A stretch of 64,000 nucleotides of DNA, taken from NCBI RefSeq assembly GCF_003634555.1, contig NZ_RBKS01000001.1, positions 1,798,001 through 1,862,000 of the forward strand, in the 5' to 3' direction. This DNA comes from Frondihabitans australicus. Lineage in GTDB: Bacteria > Actinomycetota > Actinomycetes > Actinomycetales > Microbacteriaceae. Below, piece by piece: positions 54,450 to 64,000 of this stretch (positions are counted from its first letter, which is position 1; each line of letters opens with the position of its first letter). A program made the position numbers and the translations under genes. The notes beneath the pieces were generated by a model. That model had not been told where the DNA came from and did not search any database. It saw only the letters and a list, made by a program, of their open reading frames with translations.

Positions 54450-55385
54450 GTGAGGGCAGCGGCGCGCTTCGTCGGCGTGCGCCTCGCGGGCGCCGTCGTC
54501 GTGCTCTGGGCTGTCGCGACGCTGATCTTCTTCGCGATCCGGCTCGTGCCCGGCGACCCCGCCCAGGCGATCCTCGGCGGCCCCGGGTCCGATGCGTCGA
54601 AGGCGTCGCTCGACCTGGTGCGCCGCGAGTACGGCCTCGACAAGCCCCTCGTCGTCCAGTACGCGGTGCAGCTCGGCCGTCTGGCCACGGGCGACCTCGG
54701 CACGTCGTACTCGCTGAAGCAGAGCGTCGCGAGCGTCCTGGCGGCGCAGGTGCCGCCGACCCTCGAGCTCGCCGCGCTCTCGCTGATCGTCGCCTGGCTC
54801 CTCGCCGCCGGCCTCGCCTGGTGGTCGTCGCGCAGCGGCCGGGTCGCAGGAGCAGTCGGAAACGCCCTCGAGGTGATCGCCTCGGCCGTGCCGCACTTCC
54901 TGCTCGCGAGCATCCTCATCGTCGTCTTCTCGACGCAGCTGAACCTCCTGCCGCCGGTCTCGACGGGCACCGCCGCCGGCTTGGTGCTGCCCGTGGTCAC
55001 CCTGGCAATTCCGGTGGCGGGGTTCCTCGGCCAGGTGACCCGCGACTCCCTGCTCGACGCCTCCGCCGCCCCGTTCGCGCTCTCGGCCCGCGCCCGCGGG
55101 GAGAGCGCGAACGGCGTCTTCGCCCGGCATCTCCTGCGCCATGCCGCCCTGCCCGGTCTCGCCCTCTCGGGCTGGGCATTCGGCTCGCTGCTCTCGGGCG
55201 CCGTCGTCGTCGAGTCGGTGTTCGCGAGGCCGGGCCTCGGCCGCACCCTCCTCGCCGCCGTCACGGTGCGCGACGTGCCGCTCGTGACCGGTGTCGCGCT
55301 CGTCTCGGCGCTCGCCTACGTGGTGGTCGTCGTCCTCGGCGACGTCGCCGAGCGGGCGCTCGACCCGAGGGGGCGGGCGGCATGA
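54450..55385 (+). CDS. ABC importer permease, DppB/OppB type
   Basis: A 311-residue permease with six helices: VRLAGAVVVLWAVATLIFFA in helix 1, RLVPGDPAQAILG, and the cytosolic EAA-like loop (ARARGESANGVFARHLLRHA). It pairs with the following permease. The start is GTG 54450, 17 bases after the binding-protein stop. The stop overlaps the next start as ATGA. Confidence 0.9.
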   Translation: MRAAARFVGVRLAGAVVVLWAVATLIFFAIRLVPGDPAQAILGGPGSDASKASLDLVRREYGLDKPLVVQYAVQLGRLATGDLGTSYSLKQSVASVLAAQVPPTLELAALSLIVAWLLAAGLAWWSSRSGRVAGAVGNALEVIASAVPHFLLASILIVVFSTQLNLLPPVSTGTAAGLVLPVVTLAIPVAGFLGQVTRDSLLDASAAPFALSARARGESANGVFARHLLRHAALPGLALSGWAFGSLLSGAVVVESVFARPGLGRTLLAAVTVRDVPLVTGVALVSALAYVVVVVLGDVAERALDPRGRAA

Positions 55386-56265
55386 CCTTCATTCCGGAGA
55401 CCGCCCTCGAGCGGCACGGCGAGGCCGCCTCGGCTCCTGCTGGCCCCAGGAGGGGCGGGTCACGTCGTCGCTGGCCCCTCACGGTCGCCGAGACGGTCGC
55501 CGCCGTGCTCCTGCTGCTCGTCGTCGTGGCGGCGGTCTTCCCGGGGCTGCTGGCGCCGCGCGACCCGCTCGCCATCGCGCCCGCCGACGCCTTCCAGCCC
55601 CCGTCGCCCGCGCACCCGTTCGGCACCGACGACTCGGGGCGCGACCTCTACACCCGCGTGGTGCACGGCGCCGGAGCCTCGCTGCTCATCGGTCTCGCAG
55701 CGACGGCGATCGGCACGGCCCTGGGCCTCGTGCTCGGGATCGCCGCCGGGGCGGGGTCTCGCGTGACGGACGTCGCCGTGGGGAGGCTGCTGGAGGTGCT
55801 GTTCGCTCTCCCCGGGCTCCTGCTCGCGCTCGTCATCATCGCGTTCACGGGGCCGGGCCCGCTGCCCGCGACCGTCGCCGTGGGGCTCGCGACGGCACCC
55901 GGGTACGCGCGGATCTTCCGCACGCAGATCCGCCGCGTGCGGTCGTCCGAGATGGTCGAGGCGGCGCGGGTGCTGGGGCGGTCGCCCGTTCGGCTTCTGA
56001 CCCGGCACGTGCTGCCGAATGCCCTCGCACCCGTGGTCGTGCTCGCGACGCTCGGCGTCGGACAGGCCGTGGTCTGGGCGTCGTCGCTGAGCTACCTGGG
56101 CCTCGGCTCGCCGCCGCCGGCGCCGGAGTGGGGCGCCATGCTCGAGGCGGGGCGCACCTACCTGCAGGTCGCCTGGTGGATGACAGTGTTCCCGGGGCTG
56201 GCCATCGTGATCACGGCCGCGTCGACGACGGTGCTCGGGCGCGGGCTGACGAGACGGGGTCGACG

Positions 56266-56269
<4 letters not shown>
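55382..56269 (+). CDS. ABC importer permease, DppC/OppC type
   Basis: A 295-residue permease: a soluble 30-residue N-terminus, helix 1 (VAETVAAVLLLLVVVAAVFP), the HPFGTDDSGRDLYTRVVHGA signature of DppC-like proteins and the EAA loop EAARVLGRSPVRLLTRHVLP. It is coupled to both neighbours (ATGA upstream, GTGA downstream). Confidence 0.92.
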
Positions 56270-57918
<1,649 letters not shown>

Positions 57919-57922
57919 GCGT

Positions 57923-59518
57923 CTAGCGGGCGGCGGGGCCGGAGACCTCGACCACGCCGTCGGGCATCGGCGGGCTCGACGGCCGCACGATGTCGATCGG
58001 GCCGGACTGCGCGAACTCGACCGCCCAGTCCTCGTGGGCGAGCTCGCTCGACTCGTCGGCGTAGGCCGCGACGATCTCGCGCGCCTCCTCCTCGCTGGCC
58101 ACCGCGGGCAGCGAGCCGAGCAGCGGGGCGTTCGCCGTTTCTTTCGTGAACCACACCGACACGAGGCCGATGACGGCCGCGATCATCAGGTAGAACGCCG
58201 GGATGTCGTTCGCCCATGCGAATCCGGAGTCGTGCGCCCAGGCGACCAGCGACTCCGTGACCAGCGGCGTCGTTCCGCCGAACAGCGACACCGACACGTT
58301 GAACGCGATCGCGAGCGCGCCGTAGCGGATGATCGTCGGGAACAGCGCCGGCAGCGTCGAGGGCATCGTCGAGGTGAACGTGACGAGCACGAGGCCCAGG
58401 AGCAGCAGCCCCACGAACACGAGCACCGTCGAGTCCGTCTGCACCAGCTTCAGGGCCGGCCACGAGAGGAACAGGAATCCGAGGCAGCCCGCGAACAGCA
58501 CCGGGCGGCGGCCGAAGCGGTCGGACAGGCGGCCGCCCAGCGAGATGACGGCCATCATCAGCACCATGACGACGATGATCAGCACGAGGCCGTTCGTGGC
58601 GTCGCGCCCGAGCGTCGTGGTGAGGTAGGTCGGCATGTACGACAGCAGCATGTAATCGGTCACGTTGAAGACGAGCACGAGGCCGATGCAGATGAGGAGT
58701 GCGCGCCAGTTTTCGGCGAAGAGACGCAGCACGGGGGTCTTGACGGCCTCGCGCGACGCCGCCTCCTCCTGCTGCTTCTGGAACGCCGGGGTCTCCTCGA
58801 GCTTGAGGCGCAGGTAGAGCCCGACGATGCCGAGCGGGCCCGCGATGAGGAACGGGATGCGCCAGCCCCACGACAGCAGCGTGTCTTCCGGCATGGCGAA
58901 CTGCAGCACGGTCACCAGCGAGGCGCCGAGGACGTAGCCGCCGAGGGTGCCGAACTCGAGCCAGGAGCCCATAAACCCGCGGCGGCGGTCGGGCGAGTAC
59001 TCGGCGATGAAGGTGGCGGCACCGCCGTACTCGCCGCCGGTCGAGAACCCCTGCACGAGGCGCGCAATCAGCAGCAGCATCGGCGACCACACGCCGATCG
59101 TGTGGAAGTCGGGAAGGAACCCGATGGCGAAGGTGCCGGCCGCCATCATGATCATCGTGACGGCGAGGACCTTCTGGCGGCCGATGCGGTCGCCGAGCGG
59201 GCCGAACACGGCCCCGCCGATCGGGCGCACGATGAACGCGGCCGTGAAGGTCGCGAAGGTGAGGATCACGCTGAGAGTCGGGTTGAGCGAGGGATAGAAG
59301 ACCTTCGCGAGCGTGGTCGTGAGGTAGGCGAAGACGCCGAAGTCGAACCACTCCATGCCGTTTCCGAGGGCGGCCGCGGCGACGGCCCTCTTGAGCAGGG
59401 ATTCTTCGACCACGGTCACGTCGGAGGTGGTCAGTCGTCGGCGTCCTTGCCGGGTGCGGGTCTTTCGAGCGGGTACTGCCTGTGCGGGTACTGCGGGACG
59501 GGACGACGGATCACTCAT
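57923..59518 (-). CDS. MHS family MFS symporter, ProP-like
   Basis: A 531-residue metabolite:proton symporter with 12 helices. GNGMEWFDFGVFAYLTTTLA, RPIGGAVFGPLGDRIGRQKV and GFSTGGEYGGAATFIAEYSP are the ProP/ShiA-type signatures. The middle loop has a Gln/Glu-rich stretch (EETPAFQKQQEEAASREA) as in ProP, and the C-terminal tail is acidic. ProP imports proline and glycine betaine on osmotic upshift; a related substrate is likely but unproven. ATG 59518 is chosen because AGGAG lies nine bases upstream, whereas ATG 59524 would leave only three. Confidence 0.9.
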   Translation of the reverse strand: MSDPSSRPAVPAQAVPARKTRTRQGRRRLTTSDVTVVEESLLKRAVAAAALGNGMEWFDFGVFAYLTTTLAKVFYPSLNPTLSVILTFATFTAAFIVRPIGGAVFGPLGDRIGRQKVLAVTMIMMAAGTFAIGFLPDFHTIGVWSPMLLLIARLVQGFSTGGEYGGAATFIAEYSPDRRRGFMGSWLEFGTLGGYVLGASLVTVLQFAMPEDTLLSWGWRIPFLIAGPLGIVGLYLRLKLEETPAFQKQQEEAASREAVKTPVLRLFAENWRALLICIGLVLVFNVTDYMLLSYMPTYLTTTLGRDATNGLVLIIVVMVLMMAVISLGGRLSDRFGRRPVLFAGCLGFLFLSWPALKLVQTDSTVLVFVGLLLLGLVLVTFTSTMPSTLPALFPTIIRYGALAIAFNVSVSLFGGTTPLVTESLVAWAHDSGFAWANDIPAFYLMIAAVIGLVSVWFTKETANAPLLGSLPAVASEEEAREIVAAYADESSELAHEDWAVEFAQSGPIDIVRPSSPPMPDGVVEVSGPAAR

Positions 59519-59524
59519 ACGCAT

Positions 59525-59685
59525 TCACTCCTGGTTTCGTAACAAAAAAACGGCCCCAAGCTTACCACATGGCAAATATCGGCCCCGGGCCGCTCCTCCT
59601 CCGCGACCCGCTCGCGTAGACTGTGTGCACCCAACAAGGCACCTCACCATCGACACGGTGCCGCCCATATCGAACAGGAGATCCC
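59525..59685. promoter_or_regulatory. Divergent promoter region of the ProP-like gene and valS
   Basis: An A-tract and TAAGCT on the minus strand (plus near 59558-59563) are candidates for the symporter. TAGACT (59617-59622) is a good -10 for valS, leaving a leader of about 55 bases. No T-box was found, in contrast to ileS. Confidence 0.5.
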
Positions 59686-62301
59686 ATGACTCGACCCATG
59701 CCCGACCGCCCCGCCCTCGAGGGCCTCGAGGCCGTCTGGGGCCCGCAGTGGGAGACCGACGGCACCTACCTGTTCGATCGCACCGCGTCGACCCGCGAGA
59801 ACACCTTCTCGATCGACACCCCGCCGCCCACCGCCTCCGGCTCCCTCCACATCGGCCACGTGTTCAGCTACACGCACACCGATGTGAAGGCGCGATTCGA
59901 GCGCATGCGCGGCAAGAGCGTCTTCTACCCGATGGGCTGGGACGACAACGGCCTCCCCACCGAGCGTCGCGTGCAGAACTTCTACGGCGTCCGCTGCGAC
60001 CCGTCCCTCCCCTACGACCCCGACTTCACGCCGCCGTTCGAGGGCGGCGACAACAAGTCGTCCAAGGCCGCCGACCAGGTGCCGATCTCACGGCGCAACT
60101 TCGTCGAGCTCTGCGAGCGCCTGACGGTGGAAGACGAGAAGCAGTTCGAAGACGTGTGGCGGAAGCTCGGCCTCTCGGTCGACTGGACCCAGACCTACCG
60201 CACCATTGGCGACGACTCGCAGGCCATCGCGCAGAAGGCCTTCCTCCGCAACCTCGCCCGCGGCGAGGCGTACCAGGCCGACGCCCCGACGCTGTGGGAC
60301 ATCACGTTCCGCACCGCCGTGGCCCAGGCCGAACTCGAAGACAAGGACATGCCGGGCGCTTACCACACGCTCGCGTTCCACCGTCCGGGCGAGGGCGCAG
60401 GAGCAGGGGAAGACATCCTCATCAAGACGACGCGCCCCGAGCTCCTGCCTGCCTGCGTGGCCCTCGTCGCCCACCCCGACGACGAGCGCTACCAGCCCCT
60501 CTTCGGCACCACCGTGACCACCCCGGTCTTCGGCGTCGAGGTGCCCGTGCTGGCGCACCACCTCGCCCAGAAGGACAAGGGCTCTGGGATCGCCATGATC
60601 TGCACGTTCGGCGACACGACCGACGTGGTGTGGTGGCGCGAGCTCGACCTGCCGAACCGCTCGGTGATCGGCTTCGACGGCCGCTTCGTGAGCGAGGCGC
60701 CGTCGGCGATCGACTCCGAGGCGGGCATCGCCGCGTACGCCGAGCTCGCCGGCAAGACCGTGTTCAGCGCGAAGGCCGCGATGGTCGACCTGCTGCGCGA
60801 GTCGGGCGAGCTGATCGGCGACATCGAGAAGATCACCCACCCGGTGAAGTTCTTCGAGAAGGGCGACAAGCCGCTCGAGATCGTGTCGACGCGCCAGTGG
60901 TACATCGTGAACGGCGCCCGCGACGAGGAGCTCCGCTCGACGCTGCTCAAGCGCGGCGAAGAGGTGGCGTTCCACCCCGACTTCATGCGCGTGCGCTACG
61001 AGAACTGGGTCAAGGGCCTCTCGGGCGACTGGCTCATCTCTCGCCAGCGCTTCTTCGGCGTGCCGATCCCGGTCTGGTACCCGCTCGACTCCGACGGCAA
61101 CCCGGTGTTCGACCAGCCGATCGTGCCGTCCGAGGCGTCCCTGCCCGTCGACCCGTCGAGCGACACCGCACCCGGCTACGACGAGTCCCAGCGCGGCGTG
61201 CCCGGCGGCTTCCAGGGCGAGGTCGACGTGATGGACACCTGGGCCACCTCGTCGCTCACCCCGCAGCTGGCCGGGAAGTGGGAGCAGGACCCCGAGCTCT
61301 TCGACCTCGTGTTCCCCTACTCGCTGCGTCCCCAGGGCCAGGACATCATCCGCACCTGGCTCTTCTCGACGATGCTGCGCGCGCAGCTCGAGGGCGACAC
61401 CGTGCCGTGGCGGAACGCCTCGATCTCGGGCTTCATCGTCGACCCCGACCGCAAGAAGATGTCGAAGTCGAAGGGCAACGTCGTGACTCCCGCGGCCATG
61501 CTCGACGACCACGGCTCCGACGCGGTGCGCTACTGGGCGGCCTCGTCGCGCCTCGGCACCGACGCGGCGTTCGACCCGCAGAACCCGAAGCAGATCAAGG
61601 TGGGTCGCCGCCTCGCGATCAAGGTGCTCAACGCCGCGAAGTTCGTCTACTCGTTCCCGCAGCCCGCGGGCGCGGCGACGGCGACCGAGCCGCTCGACCG
61701 CGACCTGCTGGCGAACCTCGCTGTGGTGATCGAGACGGCGACCGACGCCCTCGAGAACTACGACCACGCGAAGGCGCTCGAGACGACCGAGAAGTTCTTC
61801 TGGACCTTCTGCGACGACTACCTCGAGCTCGTCAAAGAGCGGGCCTATGGCGCAGGAGCAGAGGGCAGCACCTCGACCGACGCCCAGGCCTCCGCGGTCT
61901 CCACGCTGCGCACGACGATCGACGCACTGCTGCGGCTCCTGGCGCCCTACCTGCCCTTCGCCACCGAAGAGGTGTGGTCGTGGACCCACGACACGTCGGT
62001 GCACCGCGCGGCGTGGCCGACGACCGGCGAGCTCTGGGCGCTCGAGGCTCCGTCGGGTCTCCTGCAGCTCGTGGGCGAGGCGCTCATCTCGGTGCGGCGC
62101 GCGAAGACCGACGCGAAGGCCTCGCAGAAGACGCCGGTGACCTCGGCCGTGGTCGTGGCTCCCGCCGCGTCGCTGTCGCTGCTGGAGTCGGCCGCCGCCG
62201 ACCTCGCCGCGGTGGGACGCATCCAGGCGCTCACGTTCGCCTCGGGCGACGAGCTCGCCGTGACCGACATCGTGCTGGCCGAGCAGCCGGCCGAGGCGTA
62301 G
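59686..62301 (+). CDS. valS: Valyl-tRNA synthetase
   Basis: An 871-residue class I synthetase: HIGH motif in PTASGSLHIGHVFSYTHTD (about 42-60), GWDDNGLPTERRVQ, a CP1 editing domain (DILIKTTRPELLPACVALV) and KMSKS in DRKKMSKSKGNVV (about 592). It lacks the long C-terminal coiled coil of E. coli ValS and resembles the shorter type seen in actinobacteria and archaea. CAGGAG lies five bases before ATG 59686. Confidence 0.95.
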   Translation: MTRPMPDRPALEGLEAVWGPQWETDGTYLFDRTASTRENTFSIDTPPPTASGSLHIGHVFSYTHTDVKARFERMRGKSVFYPMGWDDNGLPTERRVQNFYGVRCDPSLPYDPDFTPPFEGGDNKSSKAADQVPISRRNFVELCERLTVEDEKQFEDVWRKLGLSVDWTQTYRTIGDDSQAIAQKAFLRNLARGEAYQADAPTLWDITFRTAVAQAELEDKDMPGAYHTLAFHRPGEGAGAGEDILIKTTRPELLPACVALVAHPDDERYQPLFGTTVTTPVFGVEVPVLAHHLAQKDKGSGIAMICTFGDTTDVVWWRELDLPNRSVIGFDGRFVSEAPSAIDSEAGIAAYAELAGKTVFSAKAAMVDLLRESGELIGDIEKITHPVKFFEKGDKPLEIVSTRQWYIVNGARDEELRSTLLKRGEEVAFHPDFMRVRYENWVKGLSGDWLISRQRFFGVPIPVWYPLDSDGNPVFDQPIVPSEASLPVDPSSDTAPGYDESQRGVPGGFQGEVDVMDTWATSSLTPQLAGKWEQDPELFDLVFPYSLRPQGQDIIRTWLFSTMLRAQLEGDTVPWRNASISGFIVDPDRKKMSKSKGNVVTPAAMLDDHGSDAVRYWAASSRLGTDAAFDPQNPKQIKVGRRLAIKVLNAAKFVYSFPQPAGAATATEPLDRDLLANLAVVIETATDALENYDHAKALETTEKFFWTFCDDYLELVKERAYGAGAEGSTSTDAQASAVSTLRTTIDALLRLLAPYLPFATEEVWSWTHDTSVHRAAWPTTGELWALEAPSGLLQLVGEALISVRRAKTDAKASQKTPVTSAVVVAPAASLSLLESAAADLAAVGRIQALTFASGDELAVTDIVLAEQPAEA

Positions 62302-62304
62302 GCC

Positions 62305-62568
62305 GTGCAGCTCGGGACGCGATGGCCGGTCGGGGGCTCGACGCCCGACCGGCTGCCGGCCCCGGTGGTGTCGGCGATCCTGCGGGTCGAGGGCGAGCTC
62401 GCCGAGCAGGGCGTCGACGCGTCCGCCTGGCGCTGGACGCTCACCTGGCTCGAGCGGAAGCCCGTGGTCGAGCTCGACGACGGCACCGTGATCCGGTACG
62501 ACGCCGCGACGGACACGGCGCACGTCCACGAGCCGTCCGAGTCGGAACCCGACGACGACGACTTCTAG
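62305..62568 (+). CDS. Uncharacterised 87-residue acidic protein after valS
   Basis: The GTG start lies three bases after the valS stop, so translation is coupled. The protein (MQLGTRWPVGGSTPDRLPAP..., ending ESEPDDDDF) has a beta-rich middle (KPVVELDDGTVIRYD) and an acidic tail. No catalytic motif was seen. I know a similar small gene after valS in Microbacteriaceae but no function. Confidence 0.72.
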   Translation: MQLGTRWPVGGSTPDRLPAPVVSAILRVEGELAEQGVDASAWRWTLTWLERKPVVELDDGTVIRYDAATDTAHVHEPSESEPDDDDF

Positions 62569-62578
62569 CCCGCTTCCC

Positions 62579-62636
62579 GCGACACAACGCGACACCCGCG
62601 ACGTTCATTCGCGTCGCAGGTGTCGCGTTTTGTCGC
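62579..62636. terminator. 25-bp hairpin, copy 2 of the dispersed repeat
   Basis: The right arm 62612-62636 is identical to the right arm of the hairpin at 17537-17594. The left arm 62579-62603 pairs with it except at two positions; the loop is 8 bases. Like copy 1 it lies between convergent genes. Confidence 0.85.
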
Positions 62637-62646
62637 TGACGACGCT

Positions 62647-63456
62647 TCAGGCGGTCGCGAGGATCTCGGCGTGCAACATCGAGAGCCAGCCGTCGGGCGC
62701 ATCGCGCCAGGCGATCCAGCCCGCGGCGACCTCCTGCAGGTCGGCGGCGGTCGCGATGCCGTGCTCGATGACGTCGCCGTAGAACTGCGACTCGAGGGTG
62801 CGTGCGGCCCAGCTGTCGCCCCACCAGGTGCGCTCGGCGTCGCTCGCGAAGCACCACGCCGTCGCGGTCGCGGTCACGTCGGTGAAGCCCGCCTGCAGCA
62901 CCCACGAGCGCAGGTGGCGGCCCGCGTCGGGCTCGCCGCCGTTGGCACGCGCGTTGCGCTCGTAGACGTCGAGCCATTTCTCGAGGCCCGGGTTCGCAGG
63001 AGCCCAGAGGGTCCCGCGGTAGTCCACGTCGCGCACCGCGACGAGGCCGCCCTTCTTCGTCACGCGACGCATCTCGCGCAGCGCCGCCACCGGGTCGCCG
63101 AGGTGCTGCAGCACCTGGTGCGCGTGCACGATGTCGAAGGTGTCGTCGTCGAAGGGGAGGGCGTACACGTCGGCTTCGAGGAATTCGACGTTCGTCTGCT
63201 CCTGCGCCTCGGCCAGCGCGGTGGCCTGGGCGACGATCTCGGCGGAGCGGTCGATGCCGACGACCCGGCCGTCGCCCAGTCGCGCGGCGAAGTCGACCGT
63301 GATCGTGCCGGGGCCGGAGCCCACGTCGAGCAGCGAGAGGCCGGGCGCGAGGTGCGGGGCGAGGTACGCCGCCGAGTTCTCGACGGTGCGCCAGGTGTGG
63401 CTCCGCAGGACGCTCTCGTGGTGGCCGTGGCTGTAGCGCTCGTCGTGGGTCGTCAT
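62647..63456 (-). CDS. Class I SAM-dependent methyltransferase
   Basis: A 269-residue methyltransferase: motif I LLDVGSGPGTITVDF, acidic residue in VVGIDRSAE after strand 2, FDIVHAHQVLQHL as motif II, and KKGGLVAVRDVD as motif III. It belongs to the UbiE/small-molecule group; the substrate is unknown. TAGCGT (63463-63468) lies six bases before the ATG (leaderless). It converges with the valS unit across the repeat hairpin. Confidence 0.9.
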   Translation of the reverse strand: MTTHDERYSHGHHESVLRSHTWRTVENSAAYLAPHLAPGLSLLDVGSGPGTITVDFAARLGDGRVVGIDRSAEIVAQATALAEAQEQTNVEFLEADVYALPFDDDTFDIVHAHQVLQHLGDPVAALREMRRVTKKGGLVAVRDVDYRGTLWAPANPGLEKWLDVYERNARANGGEPDAGRHLRSWVLQAGFTDVTATATAWCFASDAERTWWGDSWAARTLESQFYGDVIEHGIATAADLQEVAAGWIAWRDAPDGWLSMLHAEILATA

Positions 63457-63509
63457 GCTCCGACGCTAGCGCCCGGCGCACGGTGTCTGCCGCACGCCGG
63501 GCACCTCGA

Positions 63510-63677
63510 TCAGTGGAAGCGGGTCGCGGACAGCGAGTCGACGCTGCCGCCGTGGGCACGCGACACGCGGTCGGCGTCGATGGAGCGGACGGAGCGCTCG
63601 GGGCGCTGCGACCAGTCGACGAGGGCGCGGCCGGTGCGGAGGGCGAGACGGTCGAAGACGGATTCGGTGCGGGTCAT
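63510..63677 (-). CDS. Uncharacterised 55-residue protein coupled to an upstream regulator-like gene
   Basis: MTRTESVFDRLALRTGRALV..., ending ATRFH: short, basic, amphipathic, not recognised. Its ATG overlaps the stop of the upstream gene as ATGA, which strongly supports translation. The DWSQRPERS segment recalls small Microbacteriaceae proteins placed next to helix-turn-helix regulators. Confidence 0.65.
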   Translation of the reverse strand: MTRTESVFDRLALRTGRALVDWSQRPERSVRSIDADRVSRAHGGSVDSLSATRFH

Positions 63678-64000
63678 GATTCTGCCTGTTCTGAGTCGGT
63701 GGGGTCGGGGGTCGGGGTGACGTTCGAGGCCGCGGCCGCGTCGCGCGCGAGGAGCGCCTGGTCGGCCGCGTCGCGATCGAGGAGCGGGAACGCGTTGAAG
63801 TGGACCTGGACACGGCGCGCGCCGACGACGTCGTCGCGGTTGCGCAGGGGGTCGACGTGTGTGGCGAGGAACTCGAGCCATGCCCGGCCGAGCTCGTGCA
63901 GCTCGTCGACGGTCGCGGTGACGTTCGACGTCGAGATGCTGGACGCCTCGTACCAGTCGCGCCCGACGAGGTCGGGATTGGAGTGGAAGTCGTCCAGGAG
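63674..64000 (-). CDS. C-terminal part of a gene running off the right edge, possibly an ArsR-type regulator
   Basis: The frame is open from the window edge to TGA at 63674-63676 (108 residues visible). It begins LLDDFHSNPDLVGRDWYEAS..., continues DELHELGRAWLEFLATHVDP and ends DPTDSEQAES. It is helical with no membrane segment. The helix-turn-helix would lie outside the window, so the regulator call rests only on resemblance of the C-terminal half to ArsR-like proteins that sit beside such small basic genes. Confidence 0.45.
   Translation of the reverse strand, partial: LLDDFHSNPDLVGRDWYEASSISTSNVTATVDELHELGRAWLEFLATHVDPLRNRDDVVGARRVQVHFNAFPLLDRDAADQALLARDAAAASNVTPTPDPTDSEQAES

Overview
The window comes from the chromosome of a high-GC Gram-positive bacterium. 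It is most likely an actinobacterium of the family Microbacteriaceae; the genus cannot be fixed from the sequence alone. The evidence is the very high GC and GC-ending codon use, the block ileS-folC-DUF4233-ndk / dsbA-VKOR / rne-rplU-rpmA-obg-proB-proA-nadD-rsfS-tRNA-Ala, a translational-type ileS T-box, POL-PE-LIG-ordered LigD next to Ku, LAxTG-type sortase signals, and many genes whose -10 hexamer sits six bases before the start codon (leaderless mRNAs). No rRNA, CRISPR array, insertion sequence, phage or plasmid gene was seen.

Layout. 1-4.9 kb: a 5'-truncated ferredoxin-reductase-like flavoprotein, a small Rho_N/SAP-like protein, and the divergent NHEJ pair ku/ligD. 5-26 kb is an accessory-type stretch of short transcription units. 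It holds a surface protein with a LAYTG signal, three DHA2-type drug exporters (one divergent from a TetR regulator), a VOC protein, a FUSC-type membrane protein with a 24-bp tandem repeat, a GNAT acetyltransferase, a DAO-type flavoprotein, PAP2 and MaoC enzymes, an HxlR/quinone-reductase pair with a clear operator, YCII and isochorismatase-like proteins, a phospholipase-D-like/histidine-phosphatase operon, a HAD hydrolase, an LCP cell-wall ligase and a VanZ-like protein. 26-35.4 kb: tRNA-Ala(GGC) and an AAA ATPase, then the housekeeping block on the minus strand (rsfS, a disordered membrane protein, nadD, proA, proB, obg, rpmA, rplU). 35.4-49 kb: DUF4031, an AbiEi/DUF559-like protein lacking its expected stop, a repeat-tailed membrane protein, rne, VKOR plus DsbA for disulfide formation outside the membrane, ndk, DUF4233, folC and ileS with its T-box. 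49-64 kb: a CDF metal exporter, a second LAxTG surface protein, a TetR gene divergent from a complete peptide/nickel-type ABC importer, a ProP-like symporter, valS, a methyltransferase, and a cut-off gene at the right edge.

How the parts work together. Ku and LigD form a two-component end-joining system. VKOR re-oxidises the membrane-anchored DsbA. ProB and ProA make glutamate semialdehyde for proline. The ABC locus carries binding protein, two permeases and both ATPase domains in one fused chain, all translationally coupled.

The most notable non-gene signals are four. (i) The octamer GCAGGAKC occurs many times more often than base composition predicts and is often written with otherwise rare codons. 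(ii) The leaderless promoter spacing is constant at 16 or more genes. (iii) Nearly the same long hairpin lies at two convergent gene junctions 45 kb apart. (iv) Two 16-bp palindromes lie 74 bp apart between divergent genes.
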